Assembly (NCBI GenBank): GCA_016787085.1
Contig: JAEUVJ010000036.1
Span: 1-64,000 of the forward strand
Source of the DNA: Chitinophagaceae bacterium
GTDB lineage: Bacteria; Bacteroidota; Bacteroidia; Chitinophagales; Chitinophagaceae
Length of the DNA stretch: 64,000 nt
Direction of reading: 5' to 3'
Of the stretch, positions 54,778-62,765 are shown piece after piece. Both the position numbers and the translations under genes were made by a program. A model generated the notes under the pieces. The model was not told where the DNA came from. It was given only the letters and a program-made list of their open reading frames with translations, and did no database searches. How positions within the stretch are numbered: position 1 is the first letter of the stretch; each line of letters begins with the position of its first letter.

Positions 54778-55527
54778 TTAGTTCAGTTTTTTCTTAAGGG
54801 AAACTACTTGCTCCTGCAGATTGGTGACCATGTCGGCCAACTGGTTCATATTCCATCGCTGCTGGTTATCAGTTCTTGAAATGACCACTTGTGCCTGCCA
54901 GACCTCCAGCACCTCCTCCGTATTGACCATATAAGGATGAAAAACAGGGTTGTCGCTGACAAGGGTAAGCTTGTTTTTTGCCCGGTTATTCTTCTGCACC
55001 CTTTTGTAAACGATCCCTTCATTTCTGGAAACCACTATACAGGCGGCATTGTTTTTCAGACTATCAATACTATCTACCTTCTCCCCCACGATCACCGAAC
55101 CGCTTGGAGTAGGGAGCATTGAGTCACCTACTATTTCAAAAGCCCGGTAGTTACCACCGGCGAGCATCGGCAAAGTGAATGTATTCAACTCATCAACGAA
55201 CTCAGGATCGCCATAACCGGCTAAATAACCTGCCGCGGCTTTTACCGGCACAAAGGGTATATCGCTTCTGCCTCCGGCCAGCTTCATGGCCCGGCGTTTA
55301 GCGAGATAATTACTTTTATTATCACTCAGGTCTTTTCGCAGTATGTCGTCCAGTGTCAGTTTAAAAATATCACATACCACTTCCAGCACATCAATACGCG
55401 GTTCTGCCCTTTCTTCTTCATAGGCGCCAAGAAGTGAACGCTTGATACGGAGTTTTTGGGCAAACTCCTCCTGTGTCCATCCGCGAAGCTTGCGCAGGTA
55501 TTTCAGGTTTTTATTAGCTACTGCCAT
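54778..55527 (-). CDS. XRE-S24 repressor (LexA/CI-like, self-cleaving type)
   Basis: A 249-residue repressor. The N-terminal XRE helix-turn-helix (LKYLRKLRGWTQEEFAQKL, RSLLGAYEEERAEPR) is followed by a linker and an S24 peptidase domain. Candidate scissile bonds are Ala99-Gly100 and Ala103-Gly104; the catalytic dyad fits Ser136 (VGDSMLPTPSGS) and Lys175 (VYKRV), 39 residues apart against 37 in E. coli LexA. A short coiled coil ends the protein (LADMVTNLQEQVVSLKKKL). It faces surE across 180 bases containing an inverted repeat. A damage-responsive, self-regulating role is inferred. Confidence 0.88.
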   Translation of the reverse strand: MAVANKNLKYLRKLRGWTQEEFAQKLRIKRSLLGAYEEERAEPRIDVLEVVCDIFKLTLDDILRKDLSDNKSNYLAKRRAMKLAGGRSDIPFVPVKAAAGYLAGYGDPEFVDELNTFTLPMLAGGNYRAFEIVGDSMLPTPSGSVIVGEKVDSIDSLKNNAACIVVSRNEGIVYKRVQKNNRAKNKLTLVSDNPVFHPYMVNTEEVLEVWQAQVVISRTDNQQRWNMNQLADMVTNLQEQVVSLKKKLN

Positions 55528-55548
55528 ACACTAATATATTTAGCATGC

Positions 55549-55583
55549 AAAATACTAACTAATTTGACATTTGCAAGTATTTT
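55549..55583. promoter_or_regulatory. Inverted repeat, candidate operator of the XRE-S24 repressor
   Basis: AAAATACT (55549-55556) and AGTATTTT (55576-55583) are perfect inverted arms, centres 27 bases apart. The first arm overlaps a minus-strand GTATTTTGC sequence resembling a -7 element 20 bases before the repressor start. Confidence 0.5.
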
Positions 55584-55669
55584 CTTACAAAAAATCACCG
55601 GGTCCCCGGGCTGTATGATCCGTTACTGTATCAGTGTATATCACAGAAGCATCATCTGCTCCTGTATTA

Positions 55670-55700
55670 TTTGATGTATAAAAAAAAAGTACCACTTTTG
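55670..55700 (+). promoter_or_regulatory. Promoter of surE
   Basis: TTTG (55670-55673), 19 bases, CACTTTTG (55693-55700; seven of eight bases of TAnnTTTG), 7 bases before the surE ATG. Confidence 0.6.
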
Positions 55701-55707
55701 CCGTGCT

Positions 55708-56487
55708 ATGGCAAAATCAAAAAAAGAAAAACCAGTAATCCTTATCACCAATGATGACGGAGTGACAGCGCCCGGTATCGCTAACCTTGTGGAAGCGGTA
55801 AAAGATCTGGGTAAAATAATTGTAGTAGCTCCCGATAAGCCTCAGTCAGGCATGGGACATGCCATCACGATCGGTCAGCCCTTGCGTCTGCATAAAGTGC
55901 ATGTATTTGGCGATATTGAATCATATGCCTGTACCGGCACGCCAGTGGACTGTGTAAAACTAGCCGTTGATAAAATCCTTCACCGCAAACCCGATCTTTG
56001 CTTAAGCGGTATCAACCATGGTGCCAACCATAGTATCAACGTGATCTATTCGGGCACTATGTCTGCCGCTGTGGAAGCGGCCATTGAAAGCATCCCTTCA
56101 GCCGGTTTTTCACTGCTTGATTATAATATCGAGGCCGATTTTACAGGTGCCCGCAAATACACCCGGATGGTAGTAGAGAAAATGCTAAAGACAAAACTGG
56201 ACAAGCACACCGTTTTCAATGTCAACATTCCCTCTGTACCGGTTGAGCTTTTAAAAGGTTTGAAGATCTGCAAACAGGCGTATGCAAAGTACGAGGAGGA
56301 TTTTATAGAAAGAACAGACCCCAATGGTCGCAAGTATTATTGGCTGACCGGGGAGTTTGTCAATTTTGACAAAGGAAAAGATACAGACGTATGGGCACTG
56401 GCTAATCACTATGTAAGTGTGGTACCCGTACAATTTGACCTGACGAATTACGTTTTAAAGTCCAAACTCGAAAAACTCTGGAAATAA
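55708..56487 (+). CDS. surE: 5'/3'-nucleotidase SurE
   Basis: A 259-residue nucleotidase that dephosphorylates nucleoside monophosphates and is linked to stationary-phase survival. The N-terminal ILITNDDGVTAPGI carries the metal-binding Asp pair; VVAPDKPQSGMGHAIT, CTGTPVDCVKLAV and LSGINHGANHSINVIYSGTMSAA follow, all SurE signatures. The TAA stop overlaps the ATG of the next gene by one base (TAATG), so the two are translationally coupled. The operon appears to continue to lpxB. Confidence 0.95.
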   Translation: MAKSKKEKPVILITNDDGVTAPGIANLVEAVKDLGKIIVVAPDKPQSGMGHAITIGQPLRLHKVHVFGDIESYACTGTPVDCVKLAVDKILHRKPDLCLSGINHGANHSINVIYSGTMSAAVEAAIESIPSAGFSLLDYNIEADFTGARKYTRMVVEKMLKTKLDKHTVFNVNIPSVPVELLKGLKICKQAYAKYEEDFIERTDPNGRKYYWLTGEFVNFDKGKDTDVWALANHYVSVVPVQFDLTNYVLKSKLEKLWK

Positions 56488-56786
56488 TGTTCTTCAAAAA
56501 GGATAACCTGAAGCTTGGCTTGTTGCTTGGATTGCTTGGCCCCCTGCTCGGCCTGGTCGTACTGAAGTATATCAAAGCACCCTCCAGTAGCTTTGGCGAT
56601 TTTTTTAATTTATTCTTCACTGACAACAGATACCTGACATCTATCGGTTCTCTTTCATTATTGGCCAATGTGGTACTATTCACTTTGTATGTCAACACCC
56701 ACCGGGATAAAACGGCAAAGGGTATTTTCCTGATCACCCTTATTTATGGAATAGCTATCCTGTTGCTGAAAGTTTTTAATACATAA
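56487..56786 (+). CDS. Small membrane protein between surE and lpxB
   Basis: A 99-residue protein with about three membrane helices (LGLLLGLLGPLLGLVVLKYI, SIGSLSLLANVVLFTLYV, GIFLITLIYGIAILLLKVF). Its start overlaps the surE stop. Small membrane proteins in this position are common in Bacteroidota but I know of no assigned function. A coupling to lipid A synthesis is only suggested by the neighbour lpxB. Confidence 0.8.
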   Translation: MFFKKDNLKLGLLLGLLGPLLGLVVLKYIKAPSSSFGDFFNLFFTDNRYLTSIGSLSLLANVVLFTLYVNTHRDKTAKGIFLITLIYGIAILLLKVFNT

Positions 56787-56787
56787 C

Positions 56788-56813
56788 CCTAAATGGCTTA
56801 TCAGCCATTTAGG
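56788..56813 (+). other. Perfect 11-bp hairpin between small membrane gene and lpxB
   Basis: CCTAAATGGCT (56788-56798) and AGCCATTTAGG (56803-56813) with a 4-base loop, two bases after the stop. No T tract follows, so it may stabilise the upstream mRNA end or act with a termination factor. Confidence 0.6.
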
Positions 56814-56886
56814 ATGTGAATACCTGACCGGCATCCGGCGTTGCCCGGGTTGTCTCTGCCCAACATATTGTATTTTGCGCGGGCAA

Positions 56887-58017
56887 ATGAAGTACTATAT
56901 CATAGCTGGCGAAGCATCCGGCGACCTGCACGGCAGCAACCTCATCAAAGAGTTGAAAAAGCTAGATACCACTGCTTCCATACGCTGCTGGGGTGGCGAT
57001 AAAATGAAACAGGCGGGCGGTGACCTGGTGAAACATTACCGTGATCTTGCTTTCATGGGTTTTACAGAAGTACTGATGAACCTGCGAACCATTCTTCGCA
57101 ATCTCGAATTCTGTATGGCGGATATTTATCAGTATAAGCCCGATACGTTAATATTGATAGACTACCCGGGATTCAATCTTCGTATTGCCAAATGGGCCAA
57201 AAAAAGAGGATTCAAGGTCATCTATTATATCAGTCCGCAGGTGTGGGCCTGGAAAGAGAACCGGGTGAAAATGATGAAAAAATGCATTGACAAAATGCTG
57301 GTGATACTCCCTTTTGAAAAGGATTACTTCAGGAATAAATGGGACTGGGATGTAGAGTATGTAGGTCATCCGCTGGTAGAGGTAGTGGAAAAAGCACAGG
57401 CTGAAAAAAACGATCATCCCATTGGCGGTCAAAAATGGATAGACCGGCCACTCATTGCTTTACTGCCGGGCAGCCGAAAGCAGGAAATTCTGAAAAAACT
57501 TCCCATTATGCTGGAAGTATCACGGTCGTTCCCGGGCCACTATTTTATCATTGCAAAGGCCCCTGGCATTGATGTGTCTTTTTATGACAGCCTGCTGAAA
57601 GAATACACCAACGTATCCTACGTTAACGACCGCACGTATGACTTACTCAAAGAAGCAGAAGCCGCACTGGTCACTTCCGGCACGGCCACATTAGAAACGG
57701 CCCTGTTTGGCGTACCCGAAGTGGTTTGCTATAAAGGCTCTCCTGTCTCTTACCAGATCGCCAAAAGAGTCATTAAAGTAAAATACATATCACTCGTAAA
57801 CCTGATCATGGATAAGCTGGTTGTAAAAGAACTGATACAGAAAGACCTCACGCCCGAAAACCTGAAAAAAGAATTAAATGATCTGATCTTTAATACAGAC
57901 CGGAAAGATCAGTTAAAAAAAGACTATGCTGATTTGAAGGAGTTGCTCAGCCGCGGTGGACATGCCTCGGCAAAAGCAGCTTACTCTATTTATTCTTTCC
58001 TTACCACAAAAGCTTAA
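56887..58017 (+). CDS. lpxB: Lipid-A-disaccharide synthase
   Basis: A 376-residue GT19 glycosyltransferase that joins UDP-2,3-diacylglucosamine to lipid X in lipid A synthesis. The start at 56887 gives MKYYIIAGEASGDLHGSNLI, the family N-terminus; an in-frame TTG lies 12 bases up. Further signatures are WGGDKMKQAGG, MGFTEVL, LIDYPGFNLRIAKWAKKRG, YYISPQVWAWKENRVK, YVGHPL, LLPGSRKQEI and SGTATLETALFGVPEVVCYKG. TATTTTG (56871-56877) upstream resembles a shortened -7 element. Its last 17 bases overlap the opposite-strand micro-protein gene. Confidence 0.96.
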   Translation: MKYYIIAGEASGDLHGSNLIKELKKLDTTASIRCWGGDKMKQAGGDLVKHYRDLAFMGFTEVLMNLRTILRNLEFCMADIYQYKPDTLILIDYPGFNLRIAKWAKKRGFKVIYYISPQVWAWKENRVKMMKKCIDKMLVILPFEKDYFRNKWDWDVEYVGHPLVEVVEKAQAEKNDHPIGGQKWIDRPLIALLPGSRKQEILKKLPIMLEVSRSFPGHYFIIAKAPGIDVSFYDSLLKEYTNVSYVNDRTYDLLKEAEAALVTSGTATLETALFGVPEVVCYKGSPVSYQIAKRVIKVKYISLVNLIMDKLVVKELIQKDLTPENLKKELNDLIFNTDRKDQLKKDYADLKELLSRGGHASAKAAYSIYSFLTTKA

Positions 58018-58162
58018 TAGCGAGAATGATCAGGCAAAGAATAAAAAGCAGCAGGCTGATGCGGTTGATACCATGCATATAGCCGATCCATTTGCTTTTT
58101 GGCCTGTCAGGGTCCTTCTTTTTCAGATAGAGATATTCTGCGATCTGGTTCCATACGCCCAT
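58001..58162 (-). CDS. 53-residue membrane micro-protein, DUF6728-like
   Basis: The minus strand encodes MGVWNQIAEYLYLKKKDP, then DRPKSKWIGYMHGINRISL and a hydrophobic helix LLLFILCLIILAIKLLW before the TAA. A basic, amphipathic N-terminal part, the MHGINRIS motif and a single C-terminal membrane helix match the small Bacteroidota family I know as DUF6728. A full TACTTTTG -7 element (58191-58184, minus) lies 21 bases upstream. The 3' end overlaps lpxB by 17 bases, tail to tail. Function unknown; an inner-membrane peptide is likely. Confidence 0.75.
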   Translation of the reverse strand: MGVWNQIAEYLYLKKKDPDRPKSKWIGYMHGINRISLLLFILCLIILAIKLLW

Positions 58163-58183
58163 TGGTGATGAATTTTACAGGTA

Positions 58184-58191
58184 CAAAAGTA
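58184..58191 (-). promoter_or_regulatory. -7 promoter element of the micro-protein gene
   Basis: Minus-strand TACTTTTG is a full match to TAnnTTTG; no clear TTTG is seen 19 bases upstream. The remaining bases to 58461 hold no gene I can support. Confidence 0.5.
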
Positions 58192-58461
58192 CAGGAGGAA
58201 CCTTTAAAAAAGAGAAGCCCTGGAAGACTCCCGGGCCGTTCACATAAGAAACCCAAACTACTGCTATTGAGAAAGAATTTTCTGGTTGGACTAAGATTTA
58301 AGGCTAATGTTTTTGATCACAGGACAAAGAAACGCAGTAAATGACCGGAAAAAATGGCCACTTTAGCGAATGGGGGCTTTTGTTTAACGAACGGCCCTTT
58401 TAGGTGATTGAATTGAAAAAAGAAGGGGTAAACTCCCTGTACCGGCTGTCTTACCTGGCTA

Positions 58462-59109
58462 TCAGCTGGCAATACCAAGCTGGCTATTGTTGATAAAATT
58501 GACCATAGCAGCCGAATTCTTCAGGTTCAGTTTTTTAAGCGTGTTATAACGATGCACTTCAACAGTCTTGACAGAGAGCTTCAATATCCCGGCAATCTCT
58601 TTTGAAGAGTATCCTTTACGGATAAATCCTATGATCTCAATTTCGCGGCGTGAAAGCGCATTCAGACCCTGGTGTTGCTCTTCATGACTGATCATGGTAT
58701 CAGACAAAATGGTCTTGATCTCTTCACATATGTATTTCCTGTTATTGTTTATCTCAGTGATGGCTTTGAATAACTCCCCGCACGGAGAATTCTTCGTCAC
58801 GTAGCCCATAGCCCCGTTCTGGATCATCTGGCGTACATAGGCCGGCTGAGTGTGCAATGAAACCCCAAGGATCTTTGACCCCGGCGAGAATTTCCGTATC
58901 AGTTGTGTGGCTTCTATTCCGTTCATACCGGGCATATTGATATCCATGATCACAACGTTCGGCCGCATTTCTTTTGCCAGTTCGATCGCTTCTTCGCCGC
59001 TGGCACATTCTCCAATTACTTTAAATCTGGGGTCGGCATTAATGATATAGCTCCAGGACTGTCTGATAAGAGTGTGGTCGTCTGCAATGAGGACAGAAAT
59101 TCTTTCCAT
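58462..59109 (-). CDS. NarL/LuxR-type response regulator (orphan)
   Basis: A 215-residue two-domain response regulator. The receiver has the acidic pair Asp10-Asp11, the phosphorylated Asp56 in VVIMDINMPGMNG, and the Lys in YVTKNSP. The C-terminal LuxR helix-turn-helix reads LSRREIEIIGFIRKGYSSKEIAGILKLSVKTVEVHRYN, with VEVHR as the recognition helix. No histidine kinase gene is adjacent, so its partner is elsewhere. The divergent gene at 59412 encodes a large secreted protein and could be a target, but no shared site is proved. Confidence 0.93.
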   Translation of the reverse strand: MERISVLIADDHTLIRQSWSYIINADPRFKVIGECASGEEAIELAKEMRPNVVIMDINMPGMNGIEATQLIRKFSPGSKILGVSLHTQPAYVRQMIQNGAMGYVTKNSPCGELFKAITEINNNRKYICEEIKTILSDTMISHEEQHQGLNALSRREIEIIGFIRKGYSSKEIAGILKLSVKTVEVHRYNTLKKLNLKNSAAMVNFINNSQLGIAS

Positions 59110-59411
59110 AGTGGTGCGAGGTTTTTAGCTTGTTAGGATTTTGGTTTTTTATTTACACCTCCGGTTTGAGAGGTATAATGCAAAATATAGATATAAAAAC
59201 TATAATATCAAGACCTATTTTGACCCGGTAAAAGTTTATCTTAAATAGCATAAGAGTAATTATTTAGCCACCCAAAATTTTTACTCTGACCGTTTTCTAA
59301 AACTATTGCGTATAGTAGATATACGGTTCCTGCCGGGTTTCTCTTTCAGCCGTTTTTATTATATATTTATCCATTATTTCTGCCACTGTAAACCACATCT
59401 TTATCCGCTCT
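59110..59411. other. Divergent A+T-rich region before the secreted PHP protein gene
   Basis: 302 bases. A short inverted repeat ACCTC-N8-GAGGT (59157-59174) lies 48 bases from the regulator start, and TATATTTA (59362-59369) is a near-consensus -7 element for the plus-strand gene. No RNA gene is seen. Confidence 0.4.
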
Positions 59412-62400
59412 ATGAGAAAGATAGCTTTCCTTTTGCCATTATTCCTTACCTGCCTTATTGCTTTATCACAAACCAATATTCATTACTGGGATTTTAATGC
59501 CGGGGCCGCCGCCACCACAGGTATGAAATGGCCCTCGCCCATTGCAGCTATAAATACTGTCAACTACGGCAGCATCACGCATACATTCGACAATACAGAT
59601 AACTTTTCGGGCTCCACCATAGATGCTTCCGGGTTTATCACAAGTACAGCCGGAGAATCTCTTTCGATCGTGAGCAGCAACAACAACAGTAAATTCCTGG
59701 TCATTAATGCCTCCACTCTGGGCTTTAAGGATATTCAGCTTACATATGCTACCCGGGGTACTGCCGCCGGTTTTACTACTCATGCGATTGATTATACTGT
59801 GGATGGCACCAATTACAGCAATATAACGACCATTACTGGTCGCAATGTCACTTCTTTCTCCCTTCAAACGGTGAGTTTCGTGGCTATCACCGCCGCCAAC
59901 AATAATCCCAATTTTAAAATCCGTATCACCCTCGATGGCGCCACTTCTACAAGTGGCAATAACAGGTTCGATAATATCCGGATCAGTGGTACCGCAGCAC
60001 CCTGCTCCCCCACAAATCAGCCAACCGGTCTGATACTGACTCCCTCATTCAACAGTATCGCCGGAAGTTTCACAGCTGCCGCCCCCGGCTCAATCAATGC
60101 TTCCGCATATCTGGTAGTTATGAGCAGTTCAGCTTCGCTTAGCTCACAGCCAGCCAACGGACAGGTATATAATGCAGATGATATTATCGGGGATGGCACT
60201 GTTGTATCTGTAACGGCTACAACAAATTTCACGGCCGGATCACTTATTCCCGGCACTGTTTACTACTTCTTTATTTACAGTTATGATAATGCGACCAATT
60301 GCTATAATCTCGTCAGCCCGCTGACAGGTAATACGACCACCACCACACCCCCTCCCTGCACAGCCCCTCCTGTACAGACCACAGGTTTATCCGCATCCAA
60401 TATTACCAGTAACTCAATGGATCTTTCCTATACCAGGGGCAACGGAGACAAAATAATGATTGTGGCAAGAGCCGGATCACCGGTCAGTCAGTCTCCTTTT
60501 AACAGCGTCAACTATACCGCAGGCTCACAAATAGGCACAGGGAACTATGTTATTTACAACGGAACTGCCTCTTCTTATAGCTATTCTTCTTTATTGCCAA
60601 ACACTACCTATCACTTTGCGATATATGAATACAATGACGCAGGCATATGTTATAATCCCATTCCTTTGACGGGCAGCTTTACAACAGCCTGCATCGCTCC
60701 TGTAAACGTGTCGTCTTTTATGGTCTCTGCCGGCAATAATCAGGCATCGCTTAGCTGGGTCAATCCGTCTTCCGTCTTGTGTTTTGACCAGGTATTGGTG
60801 ATAGTTTCTACTGCCAGCATTACCGGTCAGGGCGGCGATTATCCGGGAGCGGCTAATCCGAATTATTCATCAGGAACACAAGTGGTTTACCGGGCAACCG
60901 GCAATACAGTGACGGTTACCGGGCTTACCAATAATACCACCTATTATTTCAAAGTCTTTACACGACTTGGCGCTTTATGGTCTTCCGGCGTAGAACTGAC
61001 CGGGCAACCTTTTGACCCTTCTTCAGGTTTTCAATATCTGTTCGGAAACATTCATGCTCATTCCAGCTATTCCGACGGCAATAAAGAGAATACATCGAAA
61101 ACACCACAAGACGACTTTGAATTTGCAAGGGATGCCAATTGTATGGATTTTCTTGGCATATCCGAACATAACCATTCGGGGGCAGGTATGAATCATGCCG
61201 ATTACCTCGCCGGATATAACGAAGCCAACCTTGTGAACGGGATCACCAGCCCTTCGACAGGTAACAGTATCGTTACATTATGGGGAATGGAATGGGGAGT
61301 GATCAGCAATGGAGGACATGTGCTGGTATATGGTTTTGATGATAAACTGATCGGATGGGAAGCAGGCAATTATGACAACTTTGTGGCCAAGAATGATTAC
61401 AGTACGTTATGGACCGCCATTAACAATAAATCGGGGGCATTTGCTACACTGGCTCACCCGAACACTTCTGACTATAACGGGCTGGTGAGCTCCTATAACA
61501 CTGTTGCTGCAAGCGCTGTTGTCGGCTCTGCGATAGAGAGCGGACCAGCTTTTTCAGTAAGCACCACGTATAATGATTTCCCTTCCTCCTTAAGTGATCT
61601 TAGTTATTTTAAATCCATGCTGGCAAGAGGGTATCATATTGCGCCACAAATGGACCATGATAACCACTACATGACCTTTGGCACTGTCAACACCAACCGC
61701 ACCGTTCTGCTGGCTACTGCCAAAACAAGAACCGCAGTGATGGAGGCGTTCAGGGCCAGGCGGTATTATGCTTCGCAGGATTGTAATGCAAGAGTTGAAT
61801 TCAAAAATAACAATGACCCCATGGGCAGCATCGTTACCAAAGGAGGTCTGCCTTCGTTATCACTGCTCATTACCGATCCTGACGGAGAAACTGTCAGCAA
61901 TATTGATCTGTGGGGAGGAGCTATTGGCGCCCCGGTACCTTCTTCGGCTTTGCAGTCTTATCCAAATGTCTCCTCCTTTAGTTTCACCAGTGCTGATGCA
62001 GCCAATGTGCAACCCAATAACTCTACCTGGTATTATTTTGTCATCATTACGCAGGCCGACGGAAACAGGATCGTATCCTCTCCCATCTGGTACACCCGAT
62101 CCGATCTTGCTTTGCCCGTAACACTGATCAGTTTTACAGGCCAGTGGTCATCAGATAAGACGACTGCACAATTAACCTGGACTACCGCCAGGGAGATCAA
62201 TTCCGGCAAGTTCATCATTCAGCACTCGTCAGATAACGGGAACACCTGGAGCAACATCGGAACCGTTAATGCAAATGGAAATTCAAACTTTAACCAGTCC
62301 TACAATTTTAAAGACCTGCATCCTTCATTAAAAAACTGGTACAGGCTGAAGATCGTTGATATAGATGGCGAATACAGCTATTCAAAAGTGGTGATACTGA

Positions 62401-62672
62401 CTACAGAAAGCGCTGAAGCCACTTACTATACGCTTTATCCCAATCCTGCCAGGAATTTCATTAACGTGGCTTCCGCTTCAGGACAGTTCAGGAAAGTAGC
62501 AATACAACTGATGGACAATACAGGTCGTGTACTGACAACGCAGTCATTTATGCTTAATAACACTTCTCCTGCGACCATTCCTGTGTCAAAATATAAATCC
62601 GGCCTGTACTACCTGGTCATTACAGACGAACAGCAGTCAGTGAAACAAAAAATAATCATTGCTGACAAGTAA
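59412..62672 (+). CDS. Large secreted protein: fibronectin III-like repeats, PHP-type hydrolase, T9SS sorting domain
   Basis: A 1086-residue secreted protein. Signal peptide MRKIAFLLPLFLTCLIALSQ, an N-terminal beta-sandwich (30-195), then three fibronectin III-like units, each beginning with Cys-Pro-rich linkers (CSPTNQPTGL, CTAPPVQTTGL, CIAPVNVSSF) and holding PGTVYYFFIYSYD-like strands. From about 540 comes a PHP/CehA-like phosphoesterase with metal motifs His548-Ala-His550 (NIHAHSSYSDG), SEHNHSG, GMEWG and LAHPNTSDY. The last 80 residues (YTLYPNPARNFINV, LMDNTGRVL, GLYYLVI) are a type A T9SS tail. It is probably a surface or extracellular phosphoesterase. Confidence 0.88.
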   Translation: MRKIAFLLPLFLTCLIALSQTNIHYWDFNAGAAATTGMKWPSPIAAINTVNYGSITHTFDNTDNFSGSTIDASGFITSTAGESLSIVSSNNNSKFLVINASTLGFKDIQLTYATRGTAAGFTTHAIDYTVDGTNYSNITTITGRNVTSFSLQTVSFVAITAANNNPNFKIRITLDGATSTSGNNRFDNIRISGTAAPCSPTNQPTGLILTPSFNSIAGSFTAAAPGSINASAYLVVMSSSASLSSQPANGQVYNADDIIGDGTVVSVTATTNFTAGSLIPGTVYYFFIYSYDNATNCYNLVSPLTGNTTTTTPPPCTAPPVQTTGLSASNITSNSMDLSYTRGNGDKIMIVARAGSPVSQSPFNSVNYTAGSQIGTGNYVIYNGTASSYSYSSLLPNTTYHFAIYEYNDAGICYNPIPLTGSFTTACIAPVNVSSFMVSAGNNQASLSWVNPSSVLCFDQVLVIVSTASITGQGGDYPGAANPNYSSGTQVVYRATGNTVTVTGLTNNTTYYFKVFTRLGALWSSGVELTGQPFDPSSGFQYLFGNIHAHSSYSDGNKENTSKTPQDDFEFARDANCMDFLGISEHNHSGAGMNHADYLAGYNEANLVNGITSPSTGNSIVTLWGMEWGVISNGGHVLVYGFDDKLIGWEAGNYDNFVAKNDYSTLWTAINNKSGAFATLAHPNTSDYNGLVSSYNTVAASAVVGSAIESGPAFSVSTTYNDFPSSLSDLSYFKSMLARGYHIAPQMDHDNHYMTFGTVNTNRTVLLATAKTRTAVMEAFRARRYYASQDCNARVEFKNNNDPMGSIVTKGGLPSLSLLITDPDGETVSNIDLWGGAIGAPVPSSALQSYPNVSSFSFTSADAANVQPNNSTWYYFVIITQADGNRIVSSPIWYTRSDLALPVTLISFTGQWSSDKTTAQLTWTTAREINSGKFIIQHSSDNGNTWSNIGTVNANGNSNFNQSYNFKDLHPSLKNWYRLKIVDIDGEYSYSKVVILTTESAEATYYTLYPNPARNFINVASASGQFRKVAIQLMDNTGRVLTTQSFMLNNTSPATIPVSKYKSGLYYLVITDEQQSVKQKIIIADK

Positions 62673-62765
62673 AATCACATCATTTTAATTCACACATAGC
62701 CGATTTTTACCGAACATTGCAGTCCGGATGCTTGCTGAAATTGTAATGGTGCAAAATTTCAGTAA

